From contig JAZRXM010000005.1 in assembly GCA_045600205.1 (NCBI GenBank), positions 93,988 through 157,987 of the forward strand: a stretch of DNA of 64,000 nucleotides, written 5' to 3'. This DNA is from Firm-04 sp045600205 (GTDB taxonomy: Bacteria > Bacillota > Clostridia > Oscillospirales > Ruminococcaceae). The position numbers and the translations under genes are program-made. The notes under the pieces were generated by a model, which ran no database searches, was not told where the DNA came from, and was given only the letters and a program-made list of their open reading frames with translations. Within the stretch, counting starts at the first letter, position 1, and each line of letters starts with the position of its first letter. Shown one piece after another: positions 17,179 to 25,270 of this stretch.

Positions 17179-18288
17179 CTATTTTTTCGGCGATTCCGCA
17201 CCGCACACGCCAAAACCGTAGAGGAATGTTTTGTTTTCAAGCGGTGTCAGGGTAACACGATGCGTTTGCGGCGTATCATGGACAAAAATCTCAATCGGCA
17301 TGGCGTTTCCCCAGCCGTAGATGGAATTGCAATGCATCACAGACTGCGTCAGCAGCGGATGCGAAATCGGTTCGCCGTCCAGTAAAATTCTCGCACTTCC
17401 GTGGGTATCAATACGATGCGATTCGTAGTACAGTACCAAAGCACTGCAAGTGATATCCAGCGTCATGGTCTGACCCTTTGCCGCATCTCCGATCCACAGC
17501 GTATGAAAATAACTGTATTCTTTCGGTGCAACGACAAAATCGGTTGTGATACCATCCATCTCGCCCGCCTCAAAAAATCGCATATTCCGATAAGGAGCAT
17601 CGAGCCACGGCGCAGGAAGCGGTTTTTGCAGCAACGGCGAAAAAGGCTCGGATTTTGCCTTGTCAAGCAGTGCCAGAATGCAATCCGCCAGCAGACGATG
17701 CCCGTCCTCGGTCGGATGGCTTTCGCTGTCGCCATAATCCGACCATTCGAGTTTTCCATCTGCAAGCGGCTGATTGATGCCGGCACGCAGACTGATGCTT
17801 GGCAGCCCGTAATGCTCGGCAATGGGCTGCATATAGCTTTCACAGCTGTAACCTTTGGCGGAGCGGAGCATCAGGAACACCACAATGGGCGGATCGGACA
17901 GCTCTACAAACCGTCTGACCAGACTTTCAAAGGATACTACGCTGTATTTGAGGGTCGTTTCGTTGATTGCATATTCCAGAAACACGATATCAGGCGTATG
18001 TACAATGATTTCGCGTTCAACCAGTGCATTTGCCTGTAATGTACCCATCCCTGCCGTTGCGCAAATATGACAATCGACCTCATGCCCTTCTGCCGTCAGC
18101 GCATCGACAACCATCTGCGGATATGCCTTGGCATAGTACTGATAATTGGCGTAACCCTGAGTGACAGAGCCGCCCATGAATCCCAGAGAGATCCTTTTTT
18201 TCGCAAACAACTGCTTCCACGGCTGATTCACACCGCAGGAAAGCACGGATTTCTCTGCAATTTCCTTTCTATGTGATGCATCTATCAT
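17179..18288 (-). CDS. SGNH-family esterase/lipase (acetylxylan-esterase-like), cytoplasmic
   Basis: A 369-residue SGNH hydrolase with no signal peptide. Block I is GFMGGSVTQG with nucleophile Ser41, block II has the glycine in CATAGMGTLQ, block III the asparagine in EYAINE, and block V the catalytic Asp/His in SHPTEDGH. A C-terminal beta-sandwich-like domain of about 130 residues follows. Enzymes of this type remove acetyl groups from oligosaccharides. The ATG overlaps the stop codon of the LysR gene (ATGA), so translation is coupled to the regulator. Working together with the divergent unsecreted GH5 on imported oligosaccharides is an inference. Confidence 0.75.
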   Translation of the reverse strand: MIDASHRKEIAEKSVLSCGVNQPWKQLFAKKRISLGFMGGSVTQGYANYQYYAKAYPQMVVDALTAEGHEVDCHICATAGMGTLQANALVEREIIVHTPDIVFLEYAINETTLKYSVVSFESLVRRFVELSDPPIVVFLMLRSAKGYSCESYMQPIAEHYGLPSISLRAGINQPLADGKLEWSDYGDSESHPTEDGHRLLADCILALLDKAKSEPFSPLLQKPLPAPWLDAPYRNMRFFEAGEMDGITTDFVVAPKEYSYFHTLWIGDAAKGQTMTLDITCSALVLYYESHRIDTHGSARILLDGEPISHPLLTQSVMHCNSIYGWGNAMPIEIFVHDTPQTHRVTLTPLENKTFLYGFGVCGAESPKK

Positions 18289-19274
18289 AGATTCTGCCCC
18301 TTTTCCGCTCCGGTCATACGCCATGTTCCGACATCGACCAGTTGTTTCAACAACAGTGCATACGCAGCCGATGCCTTGGAAAGATACGCGCCCCGCTTGG
18401 CAATCAGCGAAATGCCGCATCTTGCGATGTCATCGGGCAGCGTGTAGTAATTCGGATGTGTACGGAAATTGCCGTAATAGATCAGGGAATCGGGCAGCAG
18501 GGCAATACCCATATTCGCGCAGACAAACGAAAAAACGGTTTCAATGGTCTGCACGGTATACTCAATTTTCGGGGTGAATCCGCACTGACGGCAGGCTTCC
18601 TCCAGATTATCCTTGGCGTACTCGCCTGCATTTGCCGCAACGAATTCCTCCTCCTGCAAGGCAGCCAGAGAAATCGGTTTCTGACGCAGATAGTTCACGG
18701 AAGCATTGCAGATGTCGTCCGCGGTAAGAGGCGGCGGTAATTTCAGGCACAGCGGATGGGATGGCGATACAGCAAGATACATCCGCTCCTCAGCCAGCAC
18801 CTCCACATGAAACTGCTTCTCGTCAAATTCGCCGGTACCGATTGCAAAATCGAGTTCGCCTGCTATGAGCATTTCCCGAAGCTGCTTCATATCCGCCTCG
18901 TATATGGCAATGTGGATCTGCGGATACTGCGCATGAAACGCCGCAATGCTCTGCGAAAGCAGGCAGCGTACCCGAAAAGAAGACGCGCCAATCCGCACAG
19001 AACCCGTCTGCATTCCCATCAGATCGGAAAGGGCATTGTTCATGCTCTCCTCCATGGCGAGAATCTGTTTTGCCCATGTAACGTATAATTCTCCTGCATC
19101 TGTCAGGCGGATGGGCGTTTGTGCGCGGTCAAACAGCTTCATGCCGAGCTGCTTTTCGATACTGTGAATATATTGACTCAGCGAAGGCTGCGTGACATAG
19201 AGTTTTTCCGCTGCTTTGGAAAAACTCTGGCATTCCGCCACCGCCAACACGTAGGTAAGCTGCTGGGTATTCAT
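18285..19274 (-). CDS. LysR-type transcriptional regulator
   Basis: A 329-residue regulator with the typical N-terminal winged helix-turn-helix (MNTQQLTYVLAVAECQSFSKAAEKLYVTQPSLSQYIHSIE) and a periplasmic-binding-like effector domain. The start at 19274 has AAGGAG upstream and matches the family start; a TTG further upstream at 19307 is not needed. It is divergent from the GH5 gene and overlaps the SGNH esterase gene, so both are likely targets. The effector may be a sugar or glycolytic metabolite but cannot be told. Confidence 0.92.
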   Translation of the reverse strand: MNTQQLTYVLAVAECQSFSKAAEKLYVTQPSLSQYIHSIEKQLGMKLFDRAQTPIRLTDAGELYVTWAKQILAMEESMNNALSDLMGMQTGSVRIGASSFRVRCLLSQSIAAFHAQYPQIHIAIYEADMKQLREMLIAGELDFAIGTGEFDEKQFHVEVLAEERMYLAVSPSHPLCLKLPPPLTADDICNASVNYLRQKPISLAALQEEEFVAANAGEYAKDNLEEACRQCGFTPKIEYTVQTIETVFSFVCANMGIALLPDSLIYYGNFRTHPNYYTLPDDIARCGISLIAKRGAYLSKASAAYALLLKQLVDVGTWRMTGAEKGQNL

Positions 19275-19327
19275 CCGTATTCTCCTTCTGTAAACGGCTG
19301 CTTGCAAAATAGTGTATGCTTTTACTT

Positions 19328-19356
19328 ATTATACCACATTTCAAGGAATCTTGCAA
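19328..19356 (-). promoter_or_regulatory. Promoter of the LysR gene
   Basis: On the minus strand TTGCAA (19351-19356), 17 bp and TATAAT (19328-19333). The -35 box belongs to the TTGCAA/T type found repeatedly in this window. Confidence 0.7.
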
Positions 19357-19493
19357 GCATTTTCATTTGACACATTTACCAAAAAAATGGACGATCCGAG
19401 CGATTGTTTGGTGATTGCACAAGTGGACTTTTTTGTCGAAAATATGATATACTGAATTTGTATGTAAATTCACCGAATCGAGGAGATTTTCCC

Positions 19494-20555
19494 ATGTATC
19501 AATATAATTACGCATTTGAATTTGTCCGTTCCATTCACGCAGGCTGGAATCTGGGCAATACTTTTGACTGCATCGTGAACAGCGCGAACTATCAGGAAAA
19601 TATGACTCCCGCCGATTTTGAATCCGCATGGGGCAATCCGCCCGTCAACCGCGGACAACTCGAAGCGATCCGTGATGCGGGGTTTGATGCACTGCGCATT
19701 CCGATCACATGGAAACAGCACATCGGTCCCGCGCCCGAATATCAGATTGACCAGCCGTGGATGGACCGCATTGATGCAGTCGTCAGACAGGCATTTTCAC
19801 TGGGATTCCGCGTGATCATCAATGTTCATCACGATGCCACCGACAGCGGCTGCATCAGTCTGCTGCCGGAACGTCTGGACGAATCCGAGCGGCTGCTTTG
19901 CAGACTTTGGGAACAGATTGCAACACATTTTGCAGATCTGGGTGAATCCTTGGTCTTTGAAGTTCTCAACGAGCCGCATATCGGAAAGGATTTTACAGGA
20001 AATCCGCAGTTTTATGAGGCAGTCAACCGTCTGAATGCTGCCGCAGTCAAGACCATCCGTGCGGCAGGTGGCTGTAACCGTTTCCGATATCTCATGCTGC
20101 CGACCTATGGTGCAACCTACAAAACTGCTGCGCTGGATGCTTTGGTACTGCCCGATGACGATCGCTTGATCGTATCCATTCATCCCTATTTCCCGACCGA
20201 ATTCTGTTTTTCCAAAAAGGACGTACAATGGGCAGAACCGCAGGAAAAATGGGGCAGCAAGGAAGATATCGACGCGCTGCAAAATGTGTTCCACCAACTG
20301 GAAAAACGCTTTGTATTCCGCGGTATTCCCGTGATTCTGGGAGAAATGGCAGCCGTTGGCAAAGCCGATGACCGAAGCAGAATGCTTTGGACTGCCGTGT
20401 ATGCCAAGGAAGCCGCCGCAAGATGTATGCCCTGTTTCTGGTGGGATAACGGTATGCTTGGCGAAGAAGAAATGGGGCTCTTTGACCGCAACACGCTCAC
20501 ATTCCCCGAACCTGCGCTGGTTTCCATTCTGACCGGCAAACGCATTGACAGTTAA
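19494..20555 (+). CDS. GH5 glycoside hydrolase, unsecreted
   Basis: A 353-residue GH5 catalytic domain alone, with no signal peptide, binding module or dockerin. GWNLGNTFD (17-25) opens the barrel; acid/base Glu160 lies in VFEVLNEP, nucleophile Glu284 in VILGEMAAVG, and HPYFP carries the conserved histidine. The start at 19494 has GAGGAG upstream; an extension to 19404 has no support. Being cytoplasmic, it probably cuts imported cello- or hemicellulose oligosaccharides rather than polymer. A LysR regulator and an SGNH esterase are divergent. A possible promoter is TGGACT-N18-TATACT at about 19430. A strong terminator follows. Confidence 0.88.
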   Translation: MYQYNYAFEFVRSIHAGWNLGNTFDCIVNSANYQENMTPADFESAWGNPPVNRGQLEAIRDAGFDALRIPITWKQHIGPAPEYQIDQPWMDRIDAVVRQAFSLGFRVIINVHHDATDSGCISLLPERLDESERLLCRLWEQIATHFADLGESLVFEVLNEPHIGKDFTGNPQFYEAVNRLNAAAVKTIRAAGGCNRFRYLMLPTYGATYKTAALDALVLPDDDRLIVSIHPYFPTEFCFSKKDVQWAEPQEKWGSKEDIDALQNVFHQLEKRFVFRGIPVILGEMAAVGKADDRSRMLWTAVYAKEAAARCMPCFWWDNGMLGEEEMGLFDRNTLTFPEPALVSILTGKRIDS

Positions 20556-20585
20556 GGTTTCCCCATACTATTCCAATCAACAAAA

Positions 20586-20620
20586 CACCGCTTATGTTTC
20601 TTCCATAAGCGGTGTTTTTT
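20586..20620 (+). terminator. Terminator after GH5, also usable for the scaffoldin gene
   Basis: CACCGCTTATG and CATAAGCGGTG form an 11-bp stem with a 7-nt loop followed by TTTTTTG. The minus strand has an AAAAC/GTTTT flank, so it can serve the converging scaffoldin-like gene too. Confidence 0.85.
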
Positions 20621-20632
20621 GTAATATGGGAA

Positions 20633-22930
20633 TTATGCGTTGGCACCGGGTGCCTTGGGATTCTTGGTCAGTTCGTACCAGGAAACAGGATTGTCAAGAA
20701 TGAAGTTGTAGCTGTACCAACGAAGGATCATGGTTGCGTCAACTTCTGTAATAGCACCATCGCCGTTGACATCCGCAACAGCCTTCTGTGCTTCCGTGAG
20801 GAAATCATCATCCATCATTTCCGCAGCAAACTGGAACAGAACCATAGTAGCATCAGTCGGGTCAATCTCGCCGTTACCGTCAACGTCACCAAACAGACCG
20901 CCGCTGATCTTGCAGGTGTACTGCTTATCGCCTGCGGTTGCGGTGATGACTGCCTCGCCAAGGGATTCGCAGGTCACCAGACCATACGCATTGACCTTTG
21001 CAACAGACTCATCAGAGCTGCTCCATGTGACCTCGCCGCTCCAATTGAGCAGAGCCAGATCAAGGGTTTCACCCTCCTCGCTGAAGGTGTAGTTGGTGTA
21101 GTTGAGTGCGACTTCATTATCTGCACCCAGAACAGTGATGGAGCCGTCAATAAAGATGACCGGATAATTTTTGCCATCCATGTCAATGATCTCGGTCAAG
21201 GTATCCGCATCATATTCTTCTGCGGTTGCAACGCGGTATACAGAACCTGCCTTGGCATCCTCAGGAACTTTGAACTCCAGTGTTACAACAATGGAGCCGT
21301 CCTCAGCAGCCTGCGAAGAACCCTTAGTATTTGCGAAGGTCAGGCAAGCAGGATAGGACTCAGTGTTGATGGTCGGGTTGACTTTGTATGCCTTACCCTT
21401 GTTCATCGCAGTAAGTTCCAGAGCCTTGTCATACTCAAACCATGCAGTCACGCCTGCGGTACCCAGATCGCCAAAGACATATACATTCAGCGAAACGGTG
21501 TCGCCCGGCTTTGCAGCAACATCATCAATGTTCCAGTAGAAGCCCTCATCCATTGCCTTTGCGGTATCCTGCCAAGCAGGAGCAGCAATGGTTGTGGTGA
21601 TCGGAGCCGATGTTGTCTGCGTAGCAGTTGTCGGTGCAGTTGTAAAACCACCCAGCGTGGTAGTAACATCAGTTGCCTTCGTGGTGGTAATAGGTGCATC
21701 GGTTGCCTTTGTGGTAACATCAGTAGCCTTCGTGGTGGTAATCGGTGCTACGGTTGCCACGGTAGTAACATCAGTAGCCTTGGTGGTGGTCACAGGTGCT
21801 ACGGTTGCGATGGTGGTAACATCAGTCGCCTTCGTGGTGGTAATAGGAGCATCGGTTGCGATGGTGGTAACGTCAGTTACCTTGGTGGTGGTCACAGGAG
21901 CATCGGTTCCCTTTGTGGTAACATCAGTCGCCTTCGTGGTGGTAATAGGAGCATCGGTTACCTTAGTGGTAACATCAGTAGCCTTCGTGGTGGTAATCGG
22001 TGCTACGGTTGCCTTTGTGGTAACGTCAGTCGCCTTCGTGGTGGTCACAGGAGCATCGGTTCCCTTTGTGGTAACATCAGTCGCCTTCGTGGTGGTAATC
22101 GGTGCTACGGTTGCCACGGTAGTAACATCAGTAGCATTCGTGGTGGTCACAGGTGCATCGCTTACCGTTGTGGTAACATCAGTCACCGTGTTGGTAGTGG
22201 TAACTGCCGTTGTGGTGGTTGCAGCAGCCTCATCGCCAACGATAATGGTCAACGGAATGGTATCATATTCAACATGACCGTTATTGCCCAGAATGGTGGA
22301 CTGACCATAAACGATTTGGTTCAAACCGATTGTCAGTACATTGATATACTTTTCTCTGCGTACATCAAAAGTGTAGGTACCTGCCTCGGTGCCCTTCGGT
22401 ACCATCAATGTGCAGGTAGCAAACGCATAATCATATGCCCAGCTTGGCGCATCCCATGCGGTGGTATTCGGCTCAGCATTGGCATCTGCCAGAACATCAT
22501 CTTCCATAGAGAAGATCCAGCCAAGGTTCATAGCCTCCGTCGTGAAATAGAAACTCCATGCTTCATCGGGATTGCCCTTGTTTGCGCTGTCAAAGCAGTA
22601 TGGAGATGCAACCGTACCCTCTGAGATGGTAAAGCCATAGTTGCCAAAACGTCCGTCTTTATCAATCTCGCCGTCATTCACCTGAAATTTCAGCTGAATT
22701 CCGTTGACGCCGGGGTTGGTAGGAACATAGATCTGAACCGGAATGGCAATATTTCCTGCCGCAATGGATTCGCTGCTGATTTCAACCGTATTTTTACCAT
22801 TGGAACGAATGTCGAAAACAGCCACGTTTTTGTCCTCTGCAGCTACGGTCTGGATAACAGCAGAGCCAAGCAGAGAGGTTGCTGCCATACATACAGAAGT
22901 AAAAGCAGCAAAGAGTTTTTGGATGTGCAT
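20633..22930 (-). CDS. Scaffoldin-like protein: cohesin-like, Thr-repeat linker, cohesin-like, Big2-like, dockerin
   Basis: A 765-residue secreted protein. A signal peptide covers about 1-30. The first cohesin-like beta-sandwich spans about 33-235. A linker of ten 17-residue Thr/Asp/Val repeats follows (about 248-418), then a second cohesin-like module (about 450-600), an Ig-like (Big2-type) domain with VTWSSSDESVAKVNAYGLVT, and a dockerin with two calcium loops (GDVDGNGEIDPTDATM and ADVNGDGAITEVDATM). The dockerin differs from those of the enzymes in this window, which fits binding to a different, perhaps anchoring, cohesin. Start at 22930 is set by AAAGGA and the signal peptide. It lies 92 bp after rex. 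The cohesin calls are by fold pattern only. Confidence 0.75.
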   Translation of the reverse strand: MHIQKLFAAFTSVCMAATSLLGSAVIQTVAAEDKNVAVFDIRSNGKNTVEISSESIAAGNIAIPVQIYVPTNPGVNGIQLKFQVNDGEIDKDGRFGNYGFTISEGTVASPYCFDSANKGNPDEAWSFYFTTEAMNLGWIFSMEDDVLADANAEPNTTAWDAPSWAYDYAFATCTLMVPKGTEAGTYTFDVRREKYINVLTIGLNQIVYGQSTILGNNGHVEYDTIPLTIIVGDEAAATTTTAVTTTNTVTDVTTTVSDAPVTTTNATDVTTVATVAPITTTKATDVTTKGTDAPVTTTKATDVTTKATVAPITTTKATDVTTKVTDAPITTTKATDVTTKGTDAPVTTTKVTDVTTIATDAPITTTKATDVTTIATVAPVTTTKATDVTTVATVAPITTTKATDVTTKATDAPITTTKATDVTTTLGGFTTAPTTATQTTSAPITTTIAAPAWQDTAKAMDEGFYWNIDDVAAKPGDTVSLNVYVFGDLGTAGVTAWFEYDKALELTAMNKGKAYKVNPTINTESYPACLTFANTKGSSQAAEDGSIVVTLEFKVPEDAKAGSVYRVATAEEYDADTLTEIIDMDGKNYPVIFIDGSITVLGADNEVALNYTNYTFSEEGETLDLALLNWSGEVTWSSSDESVAKVNAYGLVTCESLGEAVITATAGDKQYTCKISGGLFGDVDGNGEIDPTDATMVLFQFAAEMMDDDFLTEAQKAVADVNGDGAITEVDATMILRWYSYNFILDNPVSWYELTKNPKAPGANA
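21677..22186 (-). repeat. Tandem 51-bp coding repeat, ten units
   Basis: Ten in-frame units of 51 bp (17 residues, type ATDVTTKATDAPITTTK) plus a partial eleventh. Units differ at a few codons (K/V/I at position 7, G/A/V at 8, D/V at 10, I/V at 13). The array encodes the inter-module linker, probably O-glycosylated, and may change in copy number by slippage. Confidence 0.95.
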
Positions 22931-23022
22931 AACTTTTGTTCCTTTCTGTTTCTGTCCAAGCAGAAACCACATAATGGGGGTAATTTATCAAAGCGGAACC
23001 GCCATTCCGCAATTGAACATGA

Positions 23023-23661
23023 TCATTCCGACTCCAAATGCGATAAACCGTAGGCAAGCGTGAGCAAGCTGTCATCCAGATACACGTTTTCGACCACACA
23101 ACTGTCGCTTTCCAGATGCAGATCGGCATGGCTGAAGTTCCAGAATGCACGGATCCCCAGCCTTTCGAGCCGTTGCGCGATTGGCGGGGCGGCATCCTCC
23201 GGCAGACAAAGAACAGCAAGCTCAGGCTGCTCCATATGGCAGAAGCCCTCCAGCGTGTCGGTATGGTGAATGGGCATGCCCGAAAGGTCATTGCCTGCCA
23301 CAAAGGGGTTGGAATCGAACAGACCGATCAATTCACAACCGCAGCGCGAGAAATTAACATGACTTGCAATGGCGCGACCAAGATTTCCGAGTCCGACCAG
23401 AATCGTGGGACGGCGGCTGCCGATTCCCAAAATTTTGCCGATTTCCTCATGCAGTGCCGCAACATTATAGCCGTAGCCCTGCTGACCGAAACCACCGAAG
23501 CAATTGAGATCCTGACGGATCTGCGATGCCGTCAGCATCAGAGCGTCAGAAAGCTCGCCCGAAGAAACGCGCACCTTACCCTTTTCCTTCAAATCGCCCA
23601 GAAAGCGGTAATAGCGGGGCAAACGACGAATGACGGACGCTGAAACCTCCTGTTTTGCCAT
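23023..23661 (-). CDS. rex: Redox-sensing transcriptional repressor Rex
   Basis: A 212-residue repressor that binds NADH or NAD+ and controls fermentation and redox genes. An N-terminal winged helix (VIRRLPRYYRFLGDLKEKGKVRVSSGELSDALMLTASQIRQD, read in parts) is followed by the conserved FGGFGQQGYGYNV and a Rossmann domain with VGLGNLGRAI. It is 15 bp after the isocitrate dehydrogenase gene and is probably co-transcribed with aconitase, a link that suggests redox control of 2-oxoglutarate formation. Hairpins lie between it and the scaffoldin-like gene. Confidence 0.93.
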   Translation of the reverse strand: MAKQEVSASVIRRLPRYYRFLGDLKEKGKVRVSSGELSDALMLTASQIRQDLNCFGGFGQQGYGYNVAALHEEIGKILGIGSRRPTILVGLGNLGRAIASHVNFSRCGCELIGLFDSNPFVAGNDLSGMPIHHTDTLEGFCHMEQPELAVLCLPEDAAPPIAQRLERLGIRAFWNFSHADLHLESDSCVVENVYLDDSLLTLAYGLSHLESE

Positions 23662-23675
23662 GCGGATGCCTCCTA

Positions 23676-24887
23676 TTATTGCAGCTTTGCAGAAAGACGA
23701 ACTGCAATTTCCTCCAGAAATTCCTTGGAGTTGACCTTCTTCTTGTTGGGCAGCGTAGAAAGCAGATAGAGGTCACCTGTCATGACGCCTTCCTCAATTG
23801 TCTGGATGGTTGCAGCCTCCAGCGCATCTGCAAATTTGCAGAGCTGCGGAAGTTTATCCAGCTCGCCGCGCTTACGCAGTGCGCCGCTCCATGCAAAGAT
23901 CGTTGCAACGGAGTTGGTAGAGGTTTCCTCACCTTTCAGGTGCTTGTAATAATGGCGCTGTACCGTGCCGTGCGCTGCCTCATATTCATAGTATCCGCTC
24001 GGAGAAACCAGAACAGAGGTCATCATGGCAAGGCTGCCGTATGCGGTCGAAACCATATCGGACATGACATCGCCGTCATAGTTTTTGCAGGCCCAGATGT
24101 AGCCGCCGTTGGAACGGATCACACGGGCAACCGCATCGTCGATCAAAGTATAGAAATAGGTAATGCCGGCAGCTTCGAACTTTTCCTTGTATTCGTTATC
24201 ATAGATCTCCTGGAAAATGTCCTTGAAGCGGTGGTCATATTTCTTGGAAATGGTATCCTTGGTGGCAAACCACAGGTCCTGCTTGAGGTCCAGTGCATAA
24301 TTGAAGCAGGAACGTGCAAAACCTTCGATGGAATCGTTGCGGTTGTGCAGACCCTGAATGATGCCGTCACCCTTGAATTCATGGATGAGCTGACGGGTTT
24401 CTTTGCCGTCTTTGTCAGTATAGACCAGCTCTGCCTTACCGCCTGCGGTCACCTGCATCTCGGTGTTCTTATAGACATCACCGTAAGCGTGACGGGCAAT
24501 GGTGATCGGCTTGGTCCATGTGGGGATATACGGAGTAATGCCCTTGACCAGAATCGGAGTACGGAATACAGTACCGTCCAGAATGGCACGAATGGTGCCG
24601 TTGGGCGATTTCCACATCTCGGAAAGACCATACTCCTCGACACGGGCAGCATTCGGAGTAATGGTTGCACATTTAACAGCAACACCGTACTTTTTGGTAG
24701 CCTCTGCACTGTCAATGGTAACCTGGTCTTTGGTCTCCTCACGGTGCTTCAGACCAAGGTCATAGTACTCGGTTTTGAGGTCCACGTAGGGTACCAGCAG
24801 CGTATCTTTGATCCATTGCCAGAGGATACGGGTCATTTCGTCGCCGTCCATCTCGACAATGGGAGTAGTCATTTTGATTTTTTCCAT
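23676..24887 (-). CDS. icd: Isocitrate dehydrogenase, NADP type (dimeric, eukaryote-like branch)
   Basis: A 403-residue enzyme that turns isocitrate into 2-oxoglutarate. MTTPIVEMDGDEMTRILW, the substrate-binding SPNGTIR (read KSPNGTIRAIL) and the ANYDGDVMSD-type metal site (ACKNYDGDVMSD) place it in the subfamily that includes eukaryotic cytosolic NADP-IDH, not the E. coli type. GGAGGC lies before the start. With aconitase it forms the oxidative arm needed for glutamate synthesis in anaerobes; no citrate synthase gene is in view. Confidence 0.93.
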   Translation of the reverse strand: MEKIKMTTPIVEMDGDEMTRILWQWIKDTLLVPYVDLKTEYYDLGLKHREETKDQVTIDSAEATKKYGVAVKCATITPNAARVEEYGLSEMWKSPNGTIRAILDGTVFRTPILVKGITPYIPTWTKPITIARHAYGDVYKNTEMQVTAGGKAELVYTDKDGKETRQLIHEFKGDGIIQGLHNRNDSIEGFARSCFNYALDLKQDLWFATKDTISKKYDHRFKDIFQEIYDNEYKEKFEAAGITYFYTLIDDAVARVIRSNGGYIWACKNYDGDVMSDMVSTAYGSLAMMTSVLVSPSGYYEYEAAHGTVQRHYYKHLKGEETSTNSVATIFAWSGALRKRGELDKLPQLCKFADALEAATIQTIEEGVMTGDLYLLSTLPNKKKVNSKEFLEEIAVRLSAKLQ

Positions 24888-24905
24888 AGGGAATGCCTCC
24901 AGTTA

Positions 24906-25241
24906 TCATAAATCAGGTGTAAAGATCACAACGATGGCAGCACCGATCAGAAACAGCACATAGCCGATATAGGTGCAGATTTTGCTGGCAATGGTGATCG
25001 CACGGAATGCCTTGGGATTACTCTGCCGCAAATCGCGCATTTTGGCATCCATTTTTCTGTCCAGCAAACAAACTGCGGTCACTGCTGCCGCTGCAATGAG
25101 AAATACGAACATCGCGCCGTTCCAGCGTTTCAGATACACGATCAGGTAGCTGATCAGCAGCACAGCCAAAAATATAATACCGTAGGGTGTCAGGGATTCG
25201 CTTGGTTTCTTGCCTGTGCCGTAATCATTGGATAAAGCCAT
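24906..25241 (-). CDS. Small membrane protein, three segments, unknown
   Basis: A 111-residue protein with three hydrophobic segments (about 21-37, 43-61 and 84-108). No family was recognised. It sits between the aconitase and isocitrate dehydrogenase genes, 18 bp before icd and 29 bp after acn, so it is part of that operon. Its conserved placement, if any, could be checked in related genomes. The start has AGGAGG upstream. Confidence 0.7.
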   Translation of the reverse strand: MALSNDYGTGKKPSESLTPYGIIFLAVLLISYLIVYLKRWNGAMFVFLIAAAAVTAVCLLDRKMDAKMRDLRQSNPKAFRAITIASKICTYIGYVLFLIGAAIVVIFTPDL

Positions 25242-25270
25242 GTCTGCCTCCTAAAATGTCGGTTCTGTCC

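Noticed and set aside
21677..22186. Regular 51-bp repeats that could suggest a CRISPR array
   Set aside because: The units are contiguous, in frame and encode a Thr-rich linker inside the scaffoldin-like gene; there are no unique spacers and no cas genes.
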